Below, one piece after another: positions 17,820-25,791 of a DNA stretch of 64,000 nucleotides. The stretch covers positions 114,640 through 178,639 of the forward strand of contig JAFRCV010000002.1 in assembly GCA_017404205.1 (NCBI GenBank), given 5' to 3'. The notes under the pieces are model-generated. The model was not told where the DNA came from. It saw nothing but the letters and a program-made list of their open reading frames with translations, and searched no databases. The first letter of the stretch is position 1. Each line of letters opens with the position of its first letter. The DNA comes from Erysipelotrichaceae bacterium. GTDB taxonomy: Bacteria; Bacillota_I; Bacilli_A; Erysipelotrichales; Erysipelotrichaceae. A program made the position numbers and the translations under genes.

Positions 17820-19079
17820 ATGAACGAAGAAAGATACTTATATGCAAAAAAAGAATATGAAAAATTAGGAATTGATGTCGAAAAAGCAATTGATACATTA
17901 AAGAATATTTCAGTATCTTTGCATTGTTGGCAAGCTGATGATGTAAGAGGCTTTGATACTGATCCAAATAAACCATTAACAGGAGGAATTCAAACTACTG
18001 GTAATTATCCAGGTAGGGCAAGAAATCCTGAAGAAGTAATGGCTGATTTAGATGAAGTGTTAAAACTAATTCCAGGTAAGCCAAAGATGAATCTTCACGC
18101 ATCTTATGCAATATTTGAAGATGGCAAATGGGTTGATAGAAATAAATTAGAACCAAAACATTTCCAGAAATGGGTAGATTTTTGTAAAGAAAGAGGATTA
18201 GGCTGTGACTTTAATCCAACATTCTTTTCTCATGAAAAATGCGATCCTTTAACTTTATCTTCGCCAAACAAAGAAACAAGAGATTTTTGGATTGAGCATG
18301 GCAAGGCATGTATCAGAATCTCTAATTATCTTGCCAAAGAATTAGGTCAAAAATGCGTTATGAATATTTGGACTGGTGATGGACTTAAGGATGTTCCAGG
18401 AGATAGAATTGGTCCAAGAAGAAGATATAAAGAGAGTATTGATGAAATACTAAAAGAAGAATATGATTTCAATTTAGTTAAACCATGTGTTGAATCAAAA
18501 GTGTTTGGTATCGGTGTTGAAAGCTATACTGTTGGCTCAAGTGAATTTGCGCTATCTTATGCAGCATTTAATAAAGACAAATGTATTCCATTAATGGATA
18601 ATGGCCATTATCATCCAACTGAAGTTGTTTCTGATAAGATACCTTCTTTATTAACATTCTTTGATGAGATAGCTTTACATGTAACTAGACCAATAAGGTG
18701 GGATAGCGATCATGTGGTTCTATTTGATGATGAGACAAAAGAAATAGCTAGAGAAATAGTTAGATGTGGAATTAATAAAGTAAATATTGCCCTTGATTAT
18801 TTTGATGCCTCAATTAATAGAATTAGTGCTTATGTTGTTGGATATCGCAATATTCAAAAAGCTTTATTATATGCCTTACTTCAACCAAATGAAGAATTAA
18901 AGAAACTACAAGACAATAAAGAGTTCTCAAAACTTATGGTTGTTCAAGAAGAATTAAAGACACTTCCATTTAATGAAATATGGGATGAATATTGTAGAAC
19001 ATGCAACAAACCACTTGATGGAGAATGGTTTGAAGAAGTTGAAAGGTATGAAAGGGAAGTTCTTTCTCAAAGAGGCTAA
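17820..19079 (+). CDS. rhaA: L-rhamnose isomerase
   Basis: Converts L-rhamnose to L-rhamnulose with Mn/Zn in the cytoplasm. The 419-residue length is standard. Family marks include VSLHCWQADDVRGF, TGNYPGRARNPEEVMADL, PKMNLHASYAI, FNPTFFSHEKCD, MNIWTGDGLKDVPGDRIGPR and LMDNGHYHPTE with the metal ligands, then IRWDSDHVV. ATG 17820 follows AGGAGAG. First gene of a compact rhaA-rhaD-rhaB operon (2-base gap, then 1-base overlap), supplied by the GH78 rhamnosidase of the preceding cluster. Confidence 0.98.
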   Translation: MNEERYLYAKKEYEKLGIDVEKAIDTLKNISVSLHCWQADDVRGFDTDPNKPLTGGIQTTGNYPGRARNPEEVMADLDEVLKLIPGKPKMNLHASYAIFEDGKWVDRNKLEPKHFQKWVDFCKERGLGCDFNPTFFSHEKCDPLTLSSPNKETRDFWIEHGKACIRISNYLAKELGQKCVMNIWTGDGLKDVPGDRIGPRRRYKESIDEILKEEYDFNLVKPCVESKVFGIGVESYTVGSSEFALSYAAFNKDKCIPLMDNGHYHPTEVVSDKIPSLLTFFDEIALHVTRPIRWDSDHVVLFDDETKEIAREIVRCGINKVNIALDYFDASINRISAYVVGYRNIQKALLYALLQPNEELKKLQDNKEFSKLMVVQEELKTLPFNEIWDEYCRTCNKPLDGEWFEEVERYEREVLSQRG

Positions 19080-19081
19080 AC

Positions 19082-19921
19082 ATGAACACTAAACTAAAAA
19101 GAGATTTTATTAAAATATGCAGCGATGGATATAAACAAGGCTGGCATGAAAGAAATGGCGGCAACCTTTCATATCGCATGAAAGATGAAGAAGTAAAGGA
19201 AGTAAAAGCTGAGTTAAATGAAGATAGTGAATGGAAAGAAATAGGTACGGAAGTTCCATCTTTAGCTAATGAATACTTCATGGTCACTGGCTCTGGCAAA
19301 TATTTTAGAAATGTTGAATTAGATTTTGAAGATAATGTATGCATCATCAAATTAAATGAAGATGGCACAAAATATAAGATTGTATATGGGTTAGTAAATG
19401 GTGGCAGACCAACATCTGAGCTTCCTTCTCACTTAATGAATTTAGAAGTAATTAAAAATAGAAATGAAGATTTAAGAGTTGTTTATCATGCCCATCCATG
19501 TAATGTGGTAGCTTTAAGTTTTGTCTTACCACTTGATGAAGAAATATTCACAAGAGAAATATGGGAAATGGAAACAGAATGCCCAATCGTTTTCCCTAAA
19601 GGAATTGGTGTTGTACCATGGATGGTTCCTGGTGGTAAAGATATTGGAATTAAAACCTCAGAAATCATGAAAGAAAAAGATGTGGCTTTATGGGCACATC
19701 ACGGAATGTTTGTATGTGGTAGAGACTTTGATGAAGCTTTTGGTTTGATGCATACAGTAGAAAAAAGTGCAGAAATATTAGTAAAAGTCATGTCAATAAC
19801 AAACGAAAAGCTTAATACAATTAGACCTCAAGACTTTAGAGACCTACAAGAACCATTTAATGTCACTTTAGATGAAAAGTTCTTATATGAAAAATCTTCT
19901 AAGAAGATTGGAGAAAAATAA
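19082..19921 (+). CDS. rhaD: Rhamnulose-1-phosphate aldolase
   Basis: Class II (zinc) aldolase splitting L-rhamnulose-1-phosphate into dihydroxyacetone phosphate and L-lactaldehyde. It is 279 residues long, as expected. Zinc ligands and catalytic residues are seen in GRPTSELPSHLMNLEVIK (catalytic Glu), VVYHAHPCNVVALS (His pair) and ALWAHHGMFVCGRDFDEAF (third His). WHERNGGNLSYRM is the N-terminal phosphate-binding segment. It sits between rhaA and rhaB; no lactaldehyde reductase is next to it. Confidence 0.96.
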   Translation: MNTKLKRDFIKICSDGYKQGWHERNGGNLSYRMKDEEVKEVKAELNEDSEWKEIGTEVPSLANEYFMVTGSGKYFRNVELDFEDNVCIIKLNEDGTKYKIVYGLVNGGRPTSELPSHLMNLEVIKNRNEDLRVVYHAHPCNVVALSFVLPLDEEIFTREIWEMETECPIVFPKGIGVVPWMVPGGKDIGIKTSEIMKEKDVALWAHHGMFVCGRDFDEAFGLMHTVEKSAEILVKVMSITNEKLNTIRPQDFRDLQEPFNVTLDEKFLYEKSSKKIGEK

Positions 19922-21195
19922 TGCGTTATGCGTTAGCCATCGATATAGGCGCATCATCTGGAAGACATATTGTTGGATGGATAGAAGATAACTCAATTCA
20001 TACTGAAGAAGTTTATCGTTTTAATAATGGTGTAATATTGAAAGATGGACATCTAACTTGGGATATAGATGAACTATTAAATAATGTTAGAAAAGGCATA
20101 GATGTAGCCTTAGATAAATATGATATTGAATCATTGTCAATTGATACATGGGGAGTTGATTATGTATTAATGAAGGGCGACAAAGAAGTTTATCCTGTTT
20201 ATGCATATCGCGACCATCGCACAGAAAAAACAATTGGAAATGTTCATGAGATCATATCTTTTAATGAATTATATGAACATACAGGCTGTCAATTCCAATT
20301 ATTTAATACCATTTATCAACTTTATAATGATTTTGAAAATAATCGTTTAAAAGATGTTGATGACTTTTTAATGATTCCTGAATATTTAATGTATAAATTA
20401 ACAGGAAAAAAGAAAAAAGAATTTACTAACGCGGTTACAACAGGATTAATAAATCATGAAACATTAGAATTCGACAAAGAGATAATTGAAAGATTAAATC
20501 TTCCTAAACATCTTTTTCCAAAGTTGAATAAGCCAGGTGAATTTGTGGGAGAATATAAAGGCATAAAAGTTCTATTATGTGCAACGCATGATACAGCTAG
20601 TGCTGTTGAAGGCATTCCTATGGAAGATAATGAATTATACATTTCAAGTGGAACTTGGTCACTACTTGGTGTAAAGAGCGAAAAACCATTAGTAGATAAT
20701 AATAGTTTAATAGCTAATTATTCTAATGAAGGTGGTGTAGGTTATAATCGTTATCAAAAAAATATCATGGGGATGTGGATAGTAAATGAACTTAAAAAGG
20801 AATTATGTCCAAATGAAGATATAAAAGATATTGTCATTAATGCACAAAAAAGCACATATGAGGAAACACTTGATGCGAATCACGAATTATTACTATCGCC
20901 AAAAAGTATGAAAGAAGCATTTGATAGTTTACTAAAGAATAAGCCAGAAAATAAATATGATTATTTTAATTGTGCTTTTAGATCATTAGCTTTATCTTAT
21001 AAAAAAGCAATTGAAGAAATCGAATACAATACTAAAAAGAAATATGCGAAACTTTATGTTGTAGGCGGTGGTGCTAAGAACCAATATTTAAATGAATTAA
21101 CAAGACAATATACTAATAAAGAAGTGATCGCTTTACCAATAGAAGCTACAGCAATAGGCAATTTAAAAATACAATTTAATAAAATATGGGAGTGA
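19921..21195 (+). CDS. rhaB: Rhamnulokinase (FGGY kinase)
   Basis: Phosphorylates L-rhamnulose at C1 with ATP. FGGY-family signatures: DIGASSGRHIVGWI (phosphate 1), SIDTWGVDYVLM, ATHDTASAVEGIP, SSGTWSLLGV (phosphate 2) and VVGGGAKNQYLNELT (adenosine). PIEATAIGN is typical of RhaB. At 424 residues it is shorter than the common 460-490, with the shortening in the C-terminal domain, but all nucleotide motifs remain, so it is probably active. It overlaps rhaD by one base, and its stop codon lies within the following terminator hairpin. Confidence 0.93.
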   Translation: MRYALAIDIGASSGRHIVGWIEDNSIHTEEVYRFNNGVILKDGHLTWDIDELLNNVRKGIDVALDKYDIESLSIDTWGVDYVLMKGDKEVYPVYAYRDHRTEKTIGNVHEIISFNELYEHTGCQFQLFNTIYQLYNDFENNRLKDVDDFLMIPEYLMYKLTGKKKKEFTNAVTTGLINHETLEFDKEIIERLNLPKHLFPKLNKPGEFVGEYKGIKVLLCATHDTASAVEGIPMEDNELYISSGTWSLLGVKSEKPLVDNNSLIANYSNEGGVGYNRYQKNIMGMWIVNELKKELCPNEDIKDIVINAQKSTYEETLDANHELLLSPKSMKEAFDSLLKNKPENKYDYFNCAFRSLALSYKKAIEEIEYNTKKKYAKLYVVGGGAKNQYLNELTRQYTNKEVIALPIEATAIGNLKIQFNKIWE

Positions 21196-21209
21196 ATTCC
21201 CATTTTTTT
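21186..21209 (+). terminator. Terminator of the rha operon, overlapping the rhaB stop
   Basis: Stem ATGGGA / TCCCAT with loop GTGAAT, followed by a run of seven T. The rhaB TGA stop (21193-21195) is in the loop. Confidence 0.8.
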
Positions 21210-21243
21210 ATAATCTAGTATTTAATAAACATTACATTAATAA

Positions 21244-21363
21244 ATGAATAAGAGAGAACAAATTATTGTCAGTAAACATAGCATATGAATCGTGGTTAAA
21301 GGAAGCAGATTTGGTTCTAATGTTTCAAAAGAAAATCTTCAAGCTTGGATTGAAAACAAATAA
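21244..21363 (+). pseudogene. Small reading frame interrupted by an in-frame TGA
   Basis: ATG 21244 opens MNKREQIIVSKHSI, stopped by TGA at 21286-21288. The same frame then continues IVVKGSRFGSNVSKENLQAW and IENK to TAA at 21361. A TGG to TGA change would explain it. The two parts together look like a small ~39-residue protein, but I recognise no family. Other genes here clearly use TGA as stop, so readthrough as Trp is not assumed. Confidence 0.4.
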
Positions 21364-21398
21364 CAGCCATAACAACTAAATATTGGTAAAATAGAAAC

Positions 21399-21734
21399 AT
21401 GAATAAAGTTATACAAGCGACTATATATGTTGGATTAAATGACTCAGTTACCCATGTTCAAAAGTTTTCAACAGAGAAGTATATTTCTTTATTAAAAAAT
21501 ATTTGTAAAAGCTATGGTTTAGCTTTTACAATGAATAGAATATCTGGTGGTTACTTTCACGATGATGGAACATATGTAGAAGAAAATTCCTTGGCGTTGA
21601 TATTGTTAGATGTTGAAGAAAGCATTGTTGAAGATGTCGCTAAAGATTTATGTGCTTTCTTTAATCAGGAAAGCGTCATGGTTACTTATTCGCAAGCTGA
21701 AGTTCATTTTGTTAAAGAAAGAATAGAAAAATAA
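21399..21734 (+). CDS. Hypothetical protein, DUF3574-like
   Basis: A 111-residue soluble protein. The pattern (ATIYVGLND near the start, then FSTEKYISLLKNICKSYG, GGYFHDDGTYVEENSLALIL, FFNQESVMVTYSQAEVHFV at the end) resembles DUF3574 proteins, small alpha/beta proteins of unknown function; this assignment is tentative. There is no Shine-Dalgarno; an extended -10 TGGTAAAAT ends six bases before ATG 21399, which suggests a leaderless mRNA. It stands alone between two terminators. Confidence 0.7.
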   Translation: MNKVIQATIYVGLNDSVTHVQKFSTEKYISLLKNICKSYGLAFTMNRISGGYFHDDGTYVEENSLALILLDVEESIVEDVAKDLCAFFNQESVMVTYSQAEVHFVKERIEK

Positions 21735-21736
21735 AT

Positions 21737-21766
21737 AGTTTATATCAATAGATATAAACTTTTATT
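21737..21766 (+). terminator. Hairpin terminator
   Basis: Perfect ten-base-pair stem AGTTTATATC / GATATAAACT, loop AATA, followed by TTTATT. It ends the DUF3574-like gene. Confidence 0.75.
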
Positions 21767-21807
21767 AATTAAGCCAATATTCATTTATAATATAAAAGGT
21801 TGTATAT

Positions 21808-23028
21808 ATGAAAATTAAAGATTATATTGAAACAAATAAATACGTAAGAAAATTAGAAATAATTGCGATTATCGCTTTATTGATTGTTTCTTGTTTTTCT
21901 TATGTTTATGGTTTTATAAAACTAAATGAAAAACCTAATCTTGGAGAATATTTAGGTGAAGTAACATTAATAAGAAATGTTGATGAAGAAGATTATGATG
22001 AAGATATTACGAAGTGTGATGTCATATATGAAAATAAAGAAGATAAATTAATTGTTACATATGATTATGAAGATTATGTCAAACTAGATGACGAAGAAAT
22101 CATTGCTTATAAATATATAAGCGATGATGGCACAAGACTTATCTTTAATCATTTAAATCCTAGCGATATAGAAGTGACTGATACATATAGAAGTGTAATT
22201 GCTGAAAAATTGATGCCTATATTTAACTTGGCAAATGCATCGATAATCTTATTGATATCAATATTGATAATTTTGTTATTTGGAAAATTCTTTTCGACAT
22301 ATGAAAAGATATGGTTTATATCAATAATGGTGCTTGCCACAATAATGGCAATTATTTTTCCTGAAGAAAGTGCTAATGGTGTAAATGGCATCATTATCAT
22401 GCTTCTATATTTATTAGATACTTTCCTTAATATCTTATGCGAATTATTAATATCTAAACAATCTCGTTATAATTTCCTAGTTTCAGTATTAGTAGAAATT
22501 ACAGAAATTATAATATGCTTAGTGTTGATGTATCGCTTTGCGACAATGGCTGTAACATTATTGTTCTGGCTTCCTATTGATATTATTAGTTTTATTAATT
22601 GGTCTAAGCATAAAGATGAAAAAGAGAGTGAACTAACGGCTGTCAGAAGGCTAAAAGGATATCAAGAATTATTAATAATCTTAGCTATCATTATATGGAC
22701 GATGGTTGTTGGTTATTTCTTAAGTGGACTAGATATTCAAACTGATTTTCTAGGTGGCAATAGGGAACTGGAATTATGGATTATATATATTGACGCTTGT
22801 GCATCAGCGGTCGGTATAGCTAATGGCTTATTTATTTTATTTAGATTGAGAGAACAATGGATTGCTTGGTATTTATGTGCACTTCTAGAAGCAATAATAA
22901 ATATCTTGTCTGGACAATATGTATTGTTAATATTAAAGCTTGGTTATTTTACAAACACAACATATGGCTACATTAAGTGGAGCAAATATATTAATTCTCA
23001 TAATATAAAAGATAATTCATTATTCTAG
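21808..23028 (+). CDS. PnuC-like transporter with an N-terminal extracytoplasmic domain
   Basis: A 406-residue membrane protein. The C-terminal ~240 residues resemble PnuC vitamin (nicotinamide riboside/thiamine-type) facilitators: LLFWLPIDIISFINW, then FRLREQWIAWYLCALLEAI and TTYGYIKWSKYI, which match the family Trp/Gln/Asn-rich helices. The N-terminus differs from normal PnuC: one helix (about 17-37), an acidic ~100-residue segment expected outside the membrane (containing DEEDYDEDITKCDVIYE), then a second helix pair. The substrate is unknown. ATG 21808 has only a weak AGGTTG nearby. No NAD or thiamine gene is adjacent. Confidence 0.68.
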   Translation: MKIKDYIETNKYVRKLEIIAIIALLIVSCFSYVYGFIKLNEKPNLGEYLGEVTLIRNVDEEDYDEDITKCDVIYENKEDKLIVTYDYEDYVKLDDEEIIAYKYISDDGTRLIFNHLNPSDIEVTDTYRSVIAEKLMPIFNLANASIILLISILIILLFGKFFSTYEKIWFISIMVLATIMAIIFPEESANGVNGIIIMLLYLLDTFLNILCELLISKQSRYNFLVSVLVEITEIIICLVLMYRFATMAVTLLFWLPIDIISFINWSKHKDEKESELTAVRRLKGYQELLIILAIIIWTMVVGYFLSGLDIQTDFLGGNRELELWIIYIDACASAVGIANGLFILFRLREQWIAWYLCALLEAIINILSGQYVLLILKLGYFTNTTYGYIKWSKYINSHNIKDNSLF

Positions 23029-23087
23029 TAATATAGTATAAAAGAATAAAATTTGATAGAATTTAAGAGTTAAAAAAGGAGAACACT

Positions 23088-23645
23088 ATGGCAATTGAAG
23101 CAGGTGATTTTAAAACAGGATTAACTTTATTAATCGATGGTGATCCATGTCAAGTATTAGATTTCCAACACGTTAAACCAGGCAAGGGTGCAGCTATTTT
23201 AAGAACTAAAATGAAAAATCTTAGAACAGGCGCAACTCAAGAAAGAAACTATAACGCATCTACAAAATTTGAACAAGCAATTATTGAAAAAAAGAATGTA
23301 TCTTTCTCATATGAAAGTGATAAGATTTATTATTTCATGGATCCAGAAACATTTGAAATGTATGAACTAAGTGAAGATCAAATTGGTTTTAATAAATATT
23401 TCATCGTTGATGGTATAGATGTTAGCTTAATGATATATGAAGGCGATATTTTAACTGTATCAGTTCCAGCATCAGTTGATTTAACAATTGTTGAAACTAG
23501 CCCTGCAATTAAGGGTGCACCTTCAACACAAACTAAAGATGCTATTACAGAAACTGGTTTATCTATTAGAGTTCCTCAATTTATTGAACAAGGTGAAAAA
23601 GTTTCTGTTACTACAGCTGATGGAAAATATTCTAGTCGTGCATAA
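23088..23645 (+). CDS. efp: Translation elongation factor P
   Basis: EF-P relieves ribosome stalling at proline stretches. It has 185 residues and three domains: KOW-like N-terminal domain (DFKTGLTLLIDGDPCQVLDF), OB domain and C-terminal OB domain ending GEKVSVTTADGKYSSRA. The modification-loop Lys is in KPGKGAA, position about 32-34, so a Lys-type EF-P. ATG 23088 follows AAAAAGGAG. An SDR gene follows after 3 bases, probably co-transcribed. The efp modification genes are not in the window. Confidence 0.97.
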   Translation: MAIEAGDFKTGLTLLIDGDPCQVLDFQHVKPGKGAAILRTKMKNLRTGATQERNYNASTKFEQAIIEKKNVSFSYESDKIYYFMDPETFEMYELSEDQIGFNKYFIVDGIDVSLMIYEGDILTVSVPASVDLTIVETSPAIKGAPSTQTKDAITETGLSIRVPQFIEQGEKVSVTTADGKYSSRA

Positions 23646-23648
23646 TTA

Positions 23649-24395
23649 ATGAATAAAAATGTTTTAATCACAGGCGGTACTGGCGGCATTGGCAGCAGTA
23701 TCGCTTTATTATTAGCTAAAGATGGTTATAATATCATAATCAATTATTTTTCTAATGACAAAAAAGCTAATGAATTAAAAGAAAAAATTATTAATGAATA
23801 TAAAGTCAATTGTCTTGTCATTAAAGCAGATGTATCAAAAGAAGATGAAGTTAATAAGATGATTGAACAAATAGAAAAAGAATTAGGTAATGTAGATATT
23901 CTGATTAATAATGCAGGCATTGATTTACCAAATTTATATCATTATAAGACAGCAGATGAATTTAGAAAAATCTTAGATGTAAATGTAGTAGGAGCTTATA
24001 TTTGCGCAAAGGCAGTAGGTAAGAAGATGCTTGATAATAAATATGGAAAGATTATCAATATATCTTCAACTAATGGCATTAATACTTATTATCCAATGTG
24101 CTTTGATTATGATGCTTCTAAAGCAGCCCTAAATTCTTTAACACACAATCTTGCGTTACAGTATGCGCCATATGTAAATGTAAATGCTATTGCAGCTGGT
24201 TTTATAGGCACAGAAAAAGAATTAGAAGGTTATGATGAAGATTTTCTAAAAGAAGAAATCGATAAGATACTAGTAAAAAGATATGGAGAGCCAATAGAAC
24301 TAGCCAAACTTGTAAAATATTTGATAAGTGATGATGCGTCATTTATAAATAATACAATTATTAGATTTGATGGAGGACAAAAAGGAAGCTATTGA
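23649..24395 (+). CDS. SDR oxidoreductase (FabG-like)
   Basis: A 248-residue classical short-chain dehydrogenase. NADP-binding motif ITGGTGGIGSSIALLLA, NNAG at DILINNAGID, catalytic Ser in INISSTNGI and YDASKAAL (YxxxK); C-terminal FINNTIIRFDGGQ. It resembles 3-oxoacyl-ACP reductases, but no other fatty-acid gene is near, so the substrate is open. It starts 3 bases after efp. Its end overlaps the end of the convergent PLP-enzyme gene by 7 bases, and both stop codons lie in a shared terminator. Confidence 0.87.
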   Translation: MNKNVLITGGTGGIGSSIALLLAKDGYNIIINYFSNDKKANELKEKIINEYKVNCLVIKADVSKEDEVNKMIEQIEKELGNVDILINNAGIDLPNLYHYKTADEFRKILDVNVVGAYICAKAVGKKMLDNKYGKIINISSTNGINTYYPMCFDYDASKAALNSLTHNLALQYAPYVNVNAIAAGFIGTEKELEGYDEDFLKEEIDKILVKRYGEPIELAKLVKYLISDDASFINNTIIRFDGGQKGSY

Positions 24396-24413
24396 TGATT
24401 AGCTTTCTTTTTT
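24381..24413. terminator. Bidirectional terminator across two overlapping gene ends
   Basis: Stem AAAGGAAGCTA / TAGCTTTCTTT (one G-T pair), loop TTGATGAT, with T-runs on both strands. The SDR stop (24393-24395) and the stop of the convergent PLP gene (24389-24391) are both inside it. Confidence 0.8.
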
Positions 24414-25651
24414 AATTTAGAAAGAGTAGACAGAATAGACAATTTACCATATTCAAATGTAAGGCCACCTTGCATATAAAAAGTATAAGGTTCTACAACA
24501 GGAGCATCTCCACTTAATTCAATAGTGCTGCCTTGTGTAAAACTTCCACAAGCCATAACTTCATCAAATGGATAACCAGGCATTGGTGCCGCTTCAACTT
24601 TTACATATGAATCAATTGGAGAAGATGATTGAAGACCTTGCGCAAATGTGACAAGGTTTTCTTTATTTTCTAAATTAACTGTCTGAATAATATCAGTTCT
24701 TTTTTCATTAAATCGAGGTGATATATTTTTATAACCTAATTTTTCTAATAGATATGCTGTAAAAATAGCTGTCTTTAAAGCGTTTTTAACAGCATTTGGT
24801 GCCATATAAATTCCTTTAAAATATGAATTATTCAAATTAAAATTTGCACCCTGCTCTTTACCGATACCTGGTGCAGATAATCTTTCTGCTACCATTTCAA
24901 TTAAATCTTTTCTTCCAGCCACATAGCCACCACTAGAAGCTACACCACCACCAAGATTTTTCATTAGTGAGCCAACGAGTATATCAGCCCCTACATGTCC
25001 TGGTTCTTTTTCTTCCACAAGTTCACCATAACAATTATCAACCATAATGATGACTTCTTTATTAACGCTTCTTATACAGTTGATTACTTTTTCTATTTTA
25101 TTGATATTCAGAGAAGCTCTTGAAGAATAGCCTCTTGATCTTTGAATTTCAATTACTTTAATATTTTTTTCTTTTAAATATTTAATAATCTTTTCATAAT
25201 CAAAATCATCATTTAAAAGATCTATTTGTTCATATTTAATACCATTAGCTTTTAATGATTGACTTGAATTTCCAATAATGCCAATTGTTTCTTGTAAGGA
25301 ATCATATGGGCTTCCAGTGATTGATAATAAAGTCTCGCCGTGTTTTAATAATGCGCTAAAAGTTAAATAGATAGCAGTAGTGCCAGACATGATGTGTGGC
25401 CTTACTAATGCATCTTCACATCCCAATACATAAGCGAATATTTTTTCTAATTTATCTCTACCACTATCAAAGTTACCATAGCCATTAATATCCGCAAAAT
25501 CACTATAAGACACTTGATTATCTATGAATGCTGATAATATTCTAGAAGAATTTATTAGGCATATATCATCTATCTTTTTATAATATTCTTCTAATTCTTT
25601 ATCAGCTTGTTTAGAAAGTTTTAATATTTCTGTATCAATGTTGTTTATCAT
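24389..25651 (-). CDS. Aluminium-resistance/methionine gamma-lyase family PLP enzyme
   Basis: A ~420-residue fold-type I PLP protein of the YnbB family (Met_gamma_lyase domain), cytoplasmic and of uncertain reaction. Diagnostic segments are CEDALVRPHIMSGTTAIYL, ITGSPYDSLQETIGI, VIEIQRSRGYSSRASL, VDNCYGELVEEKEPGHVGAD (PLP Asp) and GSLMKNLGGGVASSGGY, which holds the Schiff-base Lys. Start chosen at 25651 because GGAG lies six bases before that ATG; an ATG at 25663 is possible but has no ribosome binding site. It faces the SDR gene and is divergent from a GPH symporter. Confidence 0.9.
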   Translation of the reverse strand: MINNIDTEILKLSKQADKELEEYYKKIDDICLINSSRILSAFIDNQVSYSDFADINGYGNFDSGRDKLEKIFAYVLGCEDALVRPHIMSGTTAIYLTFSALLKHGETLLSITGSPYDSLQETIGIIGNSSQSLKANGIKYEQIDLLNDDFDYEKIIKYLKEKNIKVIEIQRSRGYSSRASLNINKIEKVINCIRSVNKEVIIMVDNCYGELVEEKEPGHVGADILVGSLMKNLGGGVASSGGYVAGRKDLIEMVAERLSAPGIGKEQGANFNLNNSYFKGIYMAPNAVKNALKTAIFTAYLLEKLGYKNISPRFNEKRTDIIQTVNLENKENLVTFAQGLQSSSPIDSYVKVEAAPMPGYPFDEVMACGSFTQGSTIELSGDAPVVEPYTFYMQGGLTFEYGKLSILSTLSKLKKKANHQ

Positions 25652-25728
25652 TTTTTGCTCCATAATATTTATTACATTTAATATAATAGCATACGCTCAT
25701 ACAGTATTAATTTGCATATTTATTCACA

Positions 25729-25737
25729 TGCTATAAT
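25729..25737 (+). promoter_or_regulatory. Extended -10 promoter of the GPH symporter/deacetylase operon
   Basis: TGCTATAAT is a consensus extended -10 element about 55 bases before the symporter start. A minus-strand extended -10 (TGCTATTAT) for the divergent PLP gene lies upstream in the same 130-base gap. Confidence 0.55.
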
Positions 25738-25791
25738 TATGATAATAAAATAAGTATATTAATAGATATTTTAAGTTGAAAGGAATAACTA

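Noticed and set aside
21286..21288. TGA read as Trp (mycoplasma code)
   Set aside because: rhaB, the SDR at 23649, pth and metI end sensibly at TGA, and Trp positions in conserved motifs are TGG, so the standard code applies.
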